Below are positions 1 to 9,691 of a stretch of DNA of 64,000 nucleotides, in pieces. Numbering within the stretch: the first letter of the stretch is position 1; the number at the start of each line of letters is the position of its first letter. Location of the stretch: positions 22,189,484 through 22,253,483 of the forward strand of contig CM043968.1 of NCBI GenBank assembly GCA_014529385.2, in the 5' to 3' direction. Source of the stretch: Adiantum capillus-veneris. Its lineage: Eukaryota; Streptophyta; Polypodiopsida; Polypodiales; Pteridaceae. The notes under the pieces were generated by a model that saw only the letters and a list, made by a program, of their open reading frames with translations, was not told the origin of the DNA and did no database searches. The position numbers were made by a program, and so were the translations under genes.

Positions 1-35
1 CATATTTGACCTCTGAGGACGATAATAAAACCTCT

Positions 36-64
<29 letters not shown>
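36..64. repeat. poly-C tract
   Basis: An uninterrupted run of about 29 C residues. Frames that cross it give a meaningless proline string, so I call no gene here. Confidence 0.95.
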
Positions 65-66
<2 letters not shown>

Positions 67-139
67 ACGTCTCAGGGAGTAGTATTACGGTGCATGGGGT
101 AATTTCCCATGTGTCATTCTTCAAAAAAATCCATTCATG

Positions 140-140
<1 letters not shown>

Positions 141-211
<71 letters not shown>
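141..211. repeat. (TG)n microsatellite
   Basis: About 35 perfect TG units. Apparent Cys-Val open frames across it are artefacts of the repeat. Long TG arrays like this suit nuclear rather than plant organellar DNA. Confidence 0.97.
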
Positions 212-212
<1 letters not shown>

Positions 213-306
213 TTTGTGAATGTCTCTAAAATTAGTGTCACAGTGTGCCAGAGCCTTTTAGAGTGAATGGAATATAACACACATGTTGTTATGCCATTCT
301 ATTCAT

Positions 307-307
<1 letters not shown>

Positions 308-352
<45 letters not shown>
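308..352. repeat. (CT)n microsatellite
   Basis: A run of CT units that decays into GCTC units at its right edge. No gene is supported here. Confidence 0.95.
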
Positions 353-355
<3 letters not shown>

Positions 356-810
356 CGCTCGTGTACATATTTTTGCACAACGTGGGAGGACACTTTCACA
401 ATGAAATATGTATCACCAACATACTGTTCGGAGATAAAATAATCACTACATTCAATATGTCCTCAATGTCAACAATACAAGAAACTGCATGTGTTCGAAG
501 TAAGAAACTACTCCACTAAAGTCAACGTGGAAAAAGAAACACTGCATTTAGACAATATAGTACCTACTGCCTAGCCCTGGTTGAAAACAAAGTCAAATGG
601 TCTTTTGCACGCGTTAACTTTGTTGCTTTGGTACTCTAATGGAAGTCTCTCCTTTTTTTTCCCCTCTCCCTCCCTGTGTGTGTGCACGTGTGTGTGTGGG
701 TTTTGGATGGAATATTATATCCTTAGTGATGTGATGGAGCACTCAACTCTCTTTCTAGCTATTGTAATAGATCAAAAAGCTCCATTTGAGTGTGGCTGCC
801 ATGATTTTTT

Positions 811-834
811 CTTCTCTCTCTCTCTCTCTCTCTC
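811..834. repeat. short (CT)n microsatellite
   Basis: About eleven CT units after a T-rich stretch. The open frames on both strands are produced by the repeat. The DNA between 353 and 810 shows nothing else I can name. Confidence 0.85.
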
Positions 835-980
835 CCCGCCCCCAACATATGTGGTGCGTGAACCCAAATGAACAAAAATCATTGAAATCATATGATACAT
901 TTAATGACCGCAACATACCAGAAGCGTTAATTTGGCATCCAATCGTGCATGGCGCCAACAATCTAATCATTTATTGTGGT

Positions 981-981
<1 letters not shown>

Positions 982-1021
<40 letters not shown>
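982..1021. repeat. (GA)n microsatellite
   Basis: Twenty GA units. It lies near the left edge of the sequence that I assign to the mitochondrial-derived block. Confidence 0.95.
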
Positions 1022-1024
<3 letters not shown>

Positions 1025-1861
1025 CTTGTTCTTATGATTGTGTAGGTGGCCCTCAGATCTCTCAGCACGCTAGACAATCAGTCCGCTAGATCTCTTAGAG
1101 AGCTTGATAGTCAACCACATTTCATAGCTGAACAGTAATGACAAGCCCAAGAAAAGGTTTTTGTTATTTTGTGTTTAAATCTTTTGTTTGTTTTTCTCCC
1201 AATGGCACCCAAAGATGTGTTTTCCTAAGATAAATGCTTCTACAAGTACGTAGGAAAAAGAAACTAGAAGGAAGTTTGATGCTATATATTGCTTTTCCTT
1301 ACGGAATGCATAGATGTACTTGTTTTTTATGATTGCATCTACATGCACCATTGGAAAATTCTAGAATGTGAAACATAAACTTGCATGTTAACGTAGGTCA
1401 ATTTATAGGTCTGAGTATTATGTTAGAGTCATTGTAAGGGTCAGCAGGCTGATGCTTGAAGGACTAGCTTGGATTAGTCGAACGAAGCACATGGATGCAC
1501 TTATGCCACTCCACCTGATCATATATAACTGGCATACATCTTAGCTCCCGAGACCCTTTCATAGAATTCCAAAGGTTTTTCTCACTCTTCAAAAGCCCAC
1601 GGAAACAAAGTTAATGCTCCCACATCCATGGCAAAAGTAGTTAAAGCAGGTAAATGATTTGGGATTCAAGTTATTTCGCAGAATAACACTCATATGTATT
1701 AAGCTCATAATGGTACCTCGCAATTACAAGGTCTCTCTACAGCCAAGGGATAAGCATGTTCTTAAGCCGTCATGAAAACGTAAATAGGGTTAAAAGTTAC
1801 TTGATGCTAGCTGCTGCTGTATTGTATATGTTTACTTGCGTTACATACACAGGTGCTCTCC

Positions 1862-1895
1862 GAACCGTGCAAGATGGTTACCCATCACACGGCTC
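1862..1895 (-). other. group II intron domain V
   Basis: Read on the minus strand, this 34-nt hairpin begins GAGCCGTGTG and ends TTGCACGGTTC. A 5-bp upper stem is capped by a GTAA (GNRA) tetraloop. Length, the AGC catalytic triad near the 5' side, the bulged CG-containing lower helix and the GNRA loop match group II domain V. The reverse transcript continues left toward domain VI. The rest of this intron lies beyond element 1, at about 22.0-22.5 kb. Confidence 0.85.
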
Positions 1896-2205
1896 TCCAA
1901 CTTAAGTTACCTTAGGGAAAAGGATTAAAATTTGTTATCATGGTTTGGTTTTCTTTTGCCTCGCCAAATAACTATCATCCATGAGCATTTAGGTGACCTC
2001 AAGACTAGAGCCTTTATTTATTTTATTTTCTAAAGTCAACAGAGCATGTGGATCGAGGGTTTGTTTGTTTCTTAATAGGGAAAGGATTCTTTTCTCCTTT
2101 ACCTCGCAAACATAATTAGAGGATAAGGCATCAAGTCGTGCTATGGCCAAGGCAAAAGGACCCTGGCCTTAAAGGTCGTGCATTCTAGCAACATCTTTGG
2201 TGTGG

Positions 2206-2210
2206 GATTG
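2206..2210. repeat. target-site duplication of element 1 (left)
   Basis: GATTG lies directly before the TGTTGGACGG terminus. The same five bases follow the other LTR at 21862-21866. Confidence 0.95.
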
Positions 2211-3142
2211 TGTTGGACGGATACGCCGCGACGGACGTCAGCACAACGAGAACTCACCTAACAAGTAATGTCAGCTAAGGACGAAGCTCGACCCGCAGGC
2301 GCGTGGAAGCAAGCATAAGGTGTCAACTTACACTCGACCGACTCCTCACTAGTTCCTACAGAGGCCCCTACCAATTGTCTAAGTCACAGTCTTCAAGAGA
2401 ACAAAAGAGGATGCTTTCTACAACGCTTGCTAGAGCCGAACACCTATCAAACACTTCGAAAACACCACAGAACTTGAAGGAGACCCTACGAATACCTATA
2501 GGCCACTCTCCCTAAGGTCTGTGAACCAAAGTCACGACCCAAAACACCCGGTGCAGAAACACGTAGGATGTCTGGCCGAAATTTGCAGGTCTTCGTTTCC
2601 AAAATCTGAAGTGCCTAATGTGTGGTTCTACTCAATGTGAACGTGTGGATATGCTGCAATGAAAAATCGGACAACGTATGCTCACCCAAACAACCGATGA
2701 AGCTCGTAGAAGAAGCTCCCGAAGCCGGACCGTATGCGCGCAATGTTGGTATCAGCTCGTAGCTCTAGTCGAGGGAAACACGCTGCACTTCTCCGCACTC
2801 GATTCCGACCACCGTAGCACATGTAGCGTCAAGACAAAGCTCACACTCTCTCTCACGTACACAGTACGCTCACTCACAAACTTAAACTTGTTTAAAATGA
2901 CAAAAGGTCCTTCATTAAGGTCAAAAAGTGATATATATACCTTACAACTTCTCAAACCCTAAAGTTCCAAAATCATCCATCTACTCCTTCTAACTATCAA
3001 AACTGGGATACAATCTGGAAACTTCTGTAAGTCCCAATATTTACAAGGTGAAAAACTGGGTTTTCCTCAATGAATGACTAATTACAAAAAATAATAATCC
3101 GTCGAGTAGTTAGATGCCGTGGGGTGTGTCCAGCTTCTAACA
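2211..3142 (-). repeat. Element 1 3' LTR
   Basis: 932 bp, starting TGTTGGACGG and ending CTTCTAACA in plus orientation, and nearly identical to 20930-21861. It contains a half copy (CGTAGGATGTCT, 2562-2573) of the palindrome that recurs in the element interior. Open frames inside it are shared by both LTRs and have no recognisable product. Confidence 0.95.
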
Positions 3143-3156
3143 TCCCCCCCCTCCTT
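3143..3156 (-). other. Element 1 polypurine tract
   Basis: On the minus strand AAGGAGGGGGGGGA lies directly before the 3' LTR. This is the expected place and composition for the plus-strand primer of reverse transcription. Confidence 0.8.
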
Positions 3157-3194
3157 GTTCATGTCTTCCCCGACATGGCCTTGAACTTTTTGCT

Positions 3195-4214
3195 TCACCT
3201 TATGGTCTCCCGCATCTTTAGCAGCGATTCGTACTGTGCATGTAGATTCAGCATTGTTGGCCCAAAGATGTCTGTATGCATTGTAAAGAACCCCGTGTAG
3301 AAAGCTTCTTCAAACGCCTGGAGGTGATAAGATGGGAGAAACATGATTCTTTGATATAATGCATGTATCACCTCCTTGGAAGGTTGACCTGACATCTCAT
3401 ACACACATCTGTATGTGTCCTGGAAGAAGAATATGCTGTCGGTCACCTGTCCTGGCTTGAAGGTTTCAAACACTGCTAGGATGGTCCTGTAGATCTTTCT
3501 CATCATGATGCATGTAAGGTCAGGTGAGCCAGTGAACAACTTTATGGCGCCCGTTAGGGTTTTCACCATGTATTGTACACTTATTCTCTCACCTGCCTTC
3601 ACGCCTGGCAGCTTTGGGTAGTTCAGCCAAGTGGGTTGGCTTCTCTGTAAGATTTCGTGTGCTTTCCACGTCCTAACCCTTGGTAGAGGGCAGAAGCTGA
3701 GATTGTCCCTTATGTGTTTAGGTGCCTCTACCAAGTGTATTAGGTACTGCGGGTACTTGGTAAGCCAAGCTTTCCTCCACTTGGGCTGAGAATCTACTAT
3801 CAGCCTTACTCCTTCTGGCCTCGAGGTGTCTGCGTTGTAGAGAGGGACCGTTGGTTCTTCTCTGATTCGCTGGTTTATTGTTGCCGCTTCATATTTAAGC
3901 AATGGATATGGGAGAGAGGGTTGTAGCCATTCACGCCTGAGATTGGTGGCGTCGATTTTCTGAATTGTCATTAATTTGAAAACCCTCTGTTCCCATTCCA
4001 AGGCCTCTTTGGTGCTCTCTCTGAGCTCTGCCTCTATTGCTTTTCGCAATTTTTCCTCTTCTTCTTGTGTTAGATCCTGGGGCTCTTGAGAGGAGCCTGC
4101 TATGCTTTCCTCTGGCATGGGTGTGTCCACAGGATCCGACACATTGTCGAGGTCGATCCCCTCATTGGAAGCTGGCCCTGAGCTCTCTGGTTCTGCTTGT
4201 TGTCGGCTTTTCAA
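3195..4214 (-). pseudogene. Element 1 accessory protein, C-terminal part
   Basis: A 339-codon open frame, the last part of the accessory reading frame. The first third is acidic and Glu/Gln-rich, with a likely helical EEEEKLRKAIEAELRE stretch. The rest is a globular-looking domain rich in Trp, Tyr and Pro (QPKWRKAWLTKYPQ, then SQPTWLNYPKLPG) with no catalytic motif I recognise. It overlaps the preceding piece (4162-4422) in another frame. The coiled-coil text continues smoothly from one to the other if a frameshift near 4245 is assumed. It ends about 40 bp before the purine tract, so it is the last coding unit of the element. Function unknown. Confidence 0.6.
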
Positions 4215-4422
4215 CTCCTCTATTTGCGTGAGGAGTGTCTGCTTCGCCGCCCATAGTCACGAGGAGGTCATTGAGTTCAGCATTTACTTTTTCTGCCTCC
4301 TCGAGCTTTATCTTGATGCTCGTCAATTCTTCTTGTAGGGCCTTTTGGCTATCCTCCAATCTGGTTTGCATTGCAATAGAACCTTCAGCCATGATCACCC
4401 TTTGCTTCTTCTCGAGAGTCAA
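4162..4422 (-). pseudogene. Element 1 accessory protein, coiled-coil fragment
   Basis: 86 codons of heptad-like sequence (for example EELTSIKIKLEEAEKVNAEL) in the same frame as 4435-5748, from which it is separated by a TAA and a TAG. After about residue 58 the sense moves to another frame (4214-3195), so the last 28 codons are probably out-of-frame. I read it as the middle of one long decayed protein, not a separate gene. Confidence 0.55.
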
Positions 4423-4434
4423 CTACTTTTGGAG

Positions 4435-5748
4435 TTATTGCATTTGCTCTTCATAGATTTGACTCTCTGAAATAATTTGAGTTGAGCTTGTAGCTCTAAC
4501 TCGCGCAGGTGATGCTCTCAGCCTCTGGATGGTTTGATCTTTGACTTTTAATTGGTCCTTGAGCTCAAGGACTTCATCTAGGCTTGCTTCTTGTTCTATT
4601 TCCGCCTTCTCCTTAGCATTCCTCAAGGCCTCTACTTCTTTTGTTTCTTCTGCTAGCTGGAGTGTCAGATTATCCCTTTCTTTTTCTGCATCTCGCAATG
4701 ACTTGCTGAGTTGTAGGCACTCCTCTTTAGCTGCTTGCAATTTCTTTGCCGCTGCCTCATTTGCTTCTTCCTTTGTTTGGCAATTCTGTAGAGCAGTGGC
4801 TAAGCTGGCCTGGAGGTCAGCTTCTCTTTCTTTGTGTCCTTGGCTTTTTGCCTGCAGTAGATCTCTTTCCATTTTGGTCTTTACTTCAGTGGCTCTTAGA
4901 GTTTTCAACTCTTCGTCTGATGCCACAGATTGTGCCCTTATTCCAGCTAGCATTGTCATCACCACATCCCAATCATTCGAGGGCGGGTGCAGGTCTACCG
5001 TGTCGGTAGCAATCTCCTTAAGTTCAACTAGCTGGATGCCTGGCAGCTGTTCTTCACTTCGTGTCCTTGCCAAGTCGAATGCGACTGTGGCGGCTTCTTC
5101 CTTTGAATAGCCTGCAGCTAGCAGGTCCAAAAATGCATAGTATGCTTCCTTGAGCTTTTTTTGTTCAGATGCAGGCTTGGCTTCTTCTTTGTGTTCAGGT
5201 TCTGTCCTGTGCTCTTGCTCTTCATCCTGGTGCTCTTCTTGCTTGTCTCCAGCCTTCTGATCTTCTGGAGGAGGGCTGCTAGGAGGTGGTGATGGCGGTG
5301 GGCTAGGTTTAGGGCTACCTGGTAAAGCTGTAGGTTTGCCCTTGAAATCCCTATCTGCTTTCTTCTTTCTTTCTCTTTCCTTGTTTTCTTGTTCATCTAG
5401 GAACGTTTGCCGTATTTGCTCCACTTCTTCCTCGGTGAAAGGGATGTGTGGAATGTTTTCCGCCGCAACATCAAGAATCTCGAAATTCTTGATATAGTCT
5501 TCGAAGCGGTCCCTTTGCACTCTTCTTGAGGATCCGGACATCGACTCAAGGGATGGCTTCCATAATTCGTTTAGATCGCCCTTGAGGGCTCTTTCTGCTC
5601 GGAAACTCTCCATTAGCCTCTCGAGTCTAGCCGCTTTTTGTGATCGAGTCTCTTTGGCTGGCACTTGAGCAGATTCTTTTTTGCCTTTCTTCTGCTCATG
5701 TTGCTCCTCTTTCATTGGCTCCAGTCGTCTCTTCAACCTTGTAGCCAC
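4435..5748 (-). pseudogene. Element 1 accessory protein, charged coiled-coil segment
   Basis: 437 codons in the same frame as the upstream piece (5758-6636), from which a single TGA separates it. It probably starts with GTG only because the true start lies upstream. N-terminal part basic; about residues 135-200 Pro/Ser-rich then Glu/Gln/Lys-rich; from about residue 265 a long coiled coil. It ends in an in-frame TAA. Coiled coils of this type often support self-assembly or partner binding; here the role is unknown. Related accessory frames are known from large plant gypsy elements, but I cannot claim homology. Confidence 0.6.
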
Positions 5749-5757
5749 CCTTGGTGC

Positions 5758-6636
5758 TCATTGTGGCTCGTCTTCTTTGTCTTCCTTTATCCTTAGCCAG
5801 TCATTCTGAGATGGGGGGTCAGGCCACCTTCCCTTGGCATGTAGTGCTGCATAAACTACCTTGGTTATCATCTCTCCTATCACTATGTAGGTTGGCTTTT
5901 TGTTTCCCATCTTTACCAGGCTGTCTTGTATGTATGCCGCATAATTGATTATCTTTGGGGTGCCCTTCGTCATTGCCCAAGTAAAGGTTGTGTCAATTGC
6001 ACCTGGCGGCATCCTGTACTTCTGCGGCCTCTTTGTGCACATGTGGAAGTATTGGTTGTACAATTGGCTCATGATCGCCACCTTTGGGTTGGCGATGTCT
6101 TCAAAAGTGTAATTAGCCTTTTTCTCTTTGTACACCTTTACTTCATCCCTTCTCTTTGTCACACTGTCTCCCTGATTGGAGAGATCTAGTGCATGGGCGA
6201 CAACCCTTTTCGTAATAATGATCTCTGTGTTGGGTCTACCGTGCAAATCCGTCACCTTGGCCACTCCATCTTCTCTAATGCTGGTCACAAACTCCCATAC
6301 TCTTTTGACGTCCACCCCTGTTGGGATTGCTTCAAAATAGTTATGGAGGTCAATTTTCTCCAAGTAGCCGGCCATTTTGCTCCGGACAAATTCATTGAGC
6401 TCCCTTGGCAGCATTGGCAGCTCTATTATATTTCCGTCATTGTCCTTGAATACTCCTTGGTAGATTTTTAGGTCGTTTGACTCTAGTAGATCTTCCTGTA
6501 TCCAAGTTCTTGTAGGCTTTAATGTTCCCTGTGGAGTGACAAATGGTTCCACCTCGTCTAGATAGTCTTTGATTGTCATTCTCTTCTTCTTTGCCGGTGA
6601 CTTCGAGGCTGCCATAGACCCTGTTGTACTCAACAA
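5758..6636 (-). pseudogene. Element 1 accessory protein, N-terminal domain
   Basis: 292 codons starting at an ATG that opens the accessory frame after 2.8 kb of non-coding spacer. A basic start (SPAKKKRMTIKDYLDEV) is followed by a globular helical domain with FTWAMTKGTPKIINYAAYIQ and a Trp-rich end (GRWPDPPSQNDWLRIKE). The general pattern resembles the putative plant transposon protein domain found in accessory ORFs of plant retrotransposons; this is a recollection of family style, not a verified match. It reads into the coiled-coil part through one TGA. A subgenomic or spliced RNA would be needed to express it. Confidence 0.55.
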
Positions 6637-9436
6637 TCCAAAGTTTAGCGTTTTTTTTAATAAAAAATATCAGCTGCTAAACTGAGTTTTACTTATCCAA
6701 ATGACTTGAAAATTGAAATCATAGCTCAAAAGGAACTTGTGAAGCTGTGCATGTGCTCACAGTGCAAATTTGACAAAAAAAAATCCATCTAGACATCCTA
6801 CGTGTAGGATGTCTTTTTCTTCAGAACTGGTTCATACTTGACTTGTAGGTAGTGTAAGGCTCATGGAACATGGTTATAAGCTTGGATTTGAATTTGGATG
6901 TCAAAAAGTGGATTTTTGGACTGATTTAGGCTTTAAGTCATAATTTTGGTAGATTGTCTATCATAGGAAGCAATTGATGTCCAAATGGGTTGAAACTTGG
7001 TATATGGGCTCAATGCATCATGGTATTAGCTCCTATGATGTCATTTCTTGCACAGAAGTCTAAATTTAAGCTTAAGACATCCTACGCGTAGGATGTCTTT
7101 TTCTTCAGAACTGCATGAAACTTGATCAGTGGGTTTTCCTTGATCTGTGGAACATAGCCATGTTCTTGGATTTGTATTTGGATAATATTTGATGCATGTA
7201 GGGCTCTATGAGGTGTTTTTGGGCTCAAAAAATGTATCTTGAAGGTGTTGGGGGTCAAAAGTGATTAGAAGGGCTTCAAGCTTGACATATGGGCTCTTGT
7301 TGATGAGGTTATTGCTTCTGAAATGACAAAACTTCTCCTTCATGCCCAAAAGGTCCATTAGACATCCTACGCGTAGGATGTCTTTTTCTTCATTTTTGCT
7401 CCCAGACCACACAGAAAGTTAACTGATGTGTATGTGAATGTGTTGTGCAAATTTCATGAGATTTGGTAGGTTAATGGCCCTTTAGTGCCTTTATGCCCTA
7501 TCTTTACGTTTTTCCATGCATATGAGGTCCAATCTCTTCCAAAGGTGATGAAATTTGGTGTCGGGCTTGTGAATGTCATTCAGAACACGTGCATGGCAAG
7601 AATTGTTGGGTTTTGTGCCAAGAATTGCCCTTGAGACATCCTACGCGTAGGATGTCTCCTGGTGATTTTTCTCTTGTTAGTGCTCCCAGTGCTTGCCCTT
7701 TGCTCCCCTAAGTCCCTTTTAAGCCTAATTTCAACAAAAAAGTCAATTGGGTAAGTAAAACTCCCTGTGTAGACTTTAGAGCCTCTGAGCCGTTTTCTGA
7801 CTTTTGGAGTGCTTTTTGGCGATGAAATTCCTCGATGTTGGTCTTCATAGCTTCCAAATCCTTTGGGGATCCTTGCCGTATGATTTTTGTCGACTTTGGC
7901 TTTACCGGAGCTTCATTTGGCAATTTGTCGCTCTAGAAGCACCCGTGGAGGCGTTTACATACCTTTGATGATTTGTGGTGGTCCACCACCATAGGACTTT
8001 GTTGTTGATGGTCTAGGATAGCCGCTCGTGAAGTTTGGTGGCAAACGGACTTGCGGTTTGACCACAAGTGCATTTTGACGCTTTGTCTGTCTGATGTCGT
8101 TTCTGAGGTTTAGTGCCGCTTCGGGTCACTTTTTGGTCATGCGGGTCATATGGACTTGTCGAGCATGTCGATATGCTCCTACCCGTAAATTTTGGTAGCA
8201 TTTGATCGCCGTTTCGCCGATTTCCCATTTGGTGGCCTCTTGCGGGTTTCTAGGAATTAGGGTTTTTCCCGATGTTTTCCCACTGCCATTGGCTATCCAC
8301 GAAGGGTCTCCTAGACTAGGGTAAGCTGCTGATGAAGTCTTGTTGCTTTCGGGTTAGCCGTTAGGCCGCCATTTCTACTTGTAGGTCTCTACCGCTCGCT
8401 TTGTGTGTGACCTCTACGCTAGTTTTCGCGACAGAATGACAAACATGCGCGAAAAGCTCAAGGTGGTGAGCCTACCTCTCATGTCTGGAGCTGGTCGGGT
8501 AGACGTGCACGTCGTAGGAGCTCCTGGAAGGTCGATCCGCTCTAGGTGGCAGAAGCTCTCTCCACAAGGTCAATAGTAAGAATGAGCTCAAAATGGGGTG
8601 AAAAATTCTTATAATGGAGGTCCCCGAACCATTTTTCATGAAATTTGACATGTGCTCCTATCTTTCTGCAAGATGCGGTTTAGGCTCAAAAAATTCTTGA
8701 TTTGGATTTCATTTGCTCTGTTTACCAAAAATTTGTTATTTCGGCCAAAACCTGGCCAAAACACACTTTCCGCTTCAGTCTCATAATTGCACCCCCACTG
8801 TACCGTAGGTTTTTCTTTAGTCACTGGTCATCCCCATATTTTTTGTTTTTCATTACGACTGTTTTTCACCTGCTTTTTGTATTTTTGAAGTTTTTCTGCC
8901 GAAAATTAGCAAAATTAAAGGGAAAATAGCAAATCAAACCCAGAAAATCCCCATAATTCATAATAGATCACAAACATCACCGCAACACATTATATACACT
9001 CTCATGTAATTTTTTGTGGCCAAATTTCTCCGTTTTACCAATATTTTGCCTGAAAAAATGGCTATTTCTACATATATACACACACCTAGGGGCTCAATTT
9101 GGCGTTTGGCCCCATATTCCTGTAGCTTCATGCTGTATAAGGGCATATATACTGGGGTTACTCCAGAAAATTTCGCAATCAAACGTCAACCCTGAAAATA
9201 GTCGAAAATTGTGCCCTTATTTGCTATTTCTGTTATTGGTTCCACATTGAGAATGCCTCTCCCCCTCCTAGTCGGAGTCCTCCTGGACGACAAGGTTTCG
9301 CCTCAGAGTATGTGCCGTGCATCGGTTGAAAAAGTCGTGCTAATGCGTGGCCTATTAATGTGGCCCTATTTTATGCATACTCGGTCAATGCATGGAAAAA
9401 TTAATGCTGTGTAAGAGAAGGGAATAAGCAAGATGC
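6637..9436 (-). other. Element 1 spacer between pol and accessory frame
   Basis: About 2.8 kb without a credible gene. 6.7-7.7 kb is a degenerate tandem array with a period near 280 bp, each unit carrying the 24-bp palindrome. Units share phrases such as a GGAACAT...CTTGGATTTG stretch. 7.9-9.4 kb shows no motif I can name. Short open frames here have no domain signal. A promoter or splice acceptor for the accessory frame would be expected here. Confidence 0.6.
6791..7657. repeat. Spacer array of four 24-bp palindromes
   Basis: Copies at 6791-6814, 7075-7098, 7360-7383 and 7634-7657. Each is AGACATCCTACG followed by its reverse complement. The last three are perfect; the first has one central C-to-T change. 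Spacing is 284, 285 and 274 bp. Three are followed by TTTTCTTC and the fourth by CCTGG, the same two kinds of right flank seen in the leader copies. Confidence 0.95.
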
Positions 9437-9664
9437 TTATTGGCATTCGCCGTCGAGGTTTCCTGTTTTCTTGGCAAGTAGCAGCTGTAACTCTACTGCT
9501 CTTTGTTTAATGGTCTTTTTGGTCAGAGGCAACTGCGTTGTCGACATTGTTGATGGAGTCGTAGCTATTTCGGAGGATGTGTTAGCTATGGGCCGTATGG
9601 CCTTGGCTTTCCATTGGTAGTGTGGTGCGGCCAACTTTGCCCCTTGTTGGTTTGTCATCGGCAC
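9437..9664 (-). pseudogene. Element 1 pol C-terminal tail
   Basis: 75 codons in the same frame as the integrase/second-protease ORF, separated from it by one TAG with about ten readable codons between. Basic and Ser/Thr-rich, with no domain. Probably the original C-terminus of the polyprotein. Confidence 0.5.
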
Positions 9665-9691
9665 CCACTTATATTTGTTTGCCCGGTTGAC

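Larger units (their letters stand above)
1022..2210. other. left remnant of mitochondrial-derived DNA (NUMT), no gene
   Basis: No usable open frame is present. The only structure I can name is a group II intron domain V at 1862-1895. The left boundary is uncertain; the mitochondrial character is clear only from about 1.85 kb. The last five bases, GATTG, are the target-site duplication of element 1, and the sequence resumes at 21862. Confidence 0.5.

Noticed and set aside
6-519. Open frames of Cys-Val and Leu-Ser runs
   Set aside because: They are translations of (TG)n and (CT)n microsatellites and poly-C.
2303-2962. LTR open frames (70 and 94 codons) as genes
   Set aside because: Not conserved as intact pairs between the two LTRs (the 94-codon frame is open in only one) and without domain signal.
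4541-5110. 189-codon plus-strand frame, Ser/Leu-rich
   Set aside because: It is antisense to the coiled-coil accessory frame; composition mirrors the real frame.
6791-7657. Regularly spaced palindromes as a CRISPR-like array
   Set aside because: Spacing of about 280 bp, related rather than unique intervening sequence, and location inside a plant retrotransposon exclude CRISPR.
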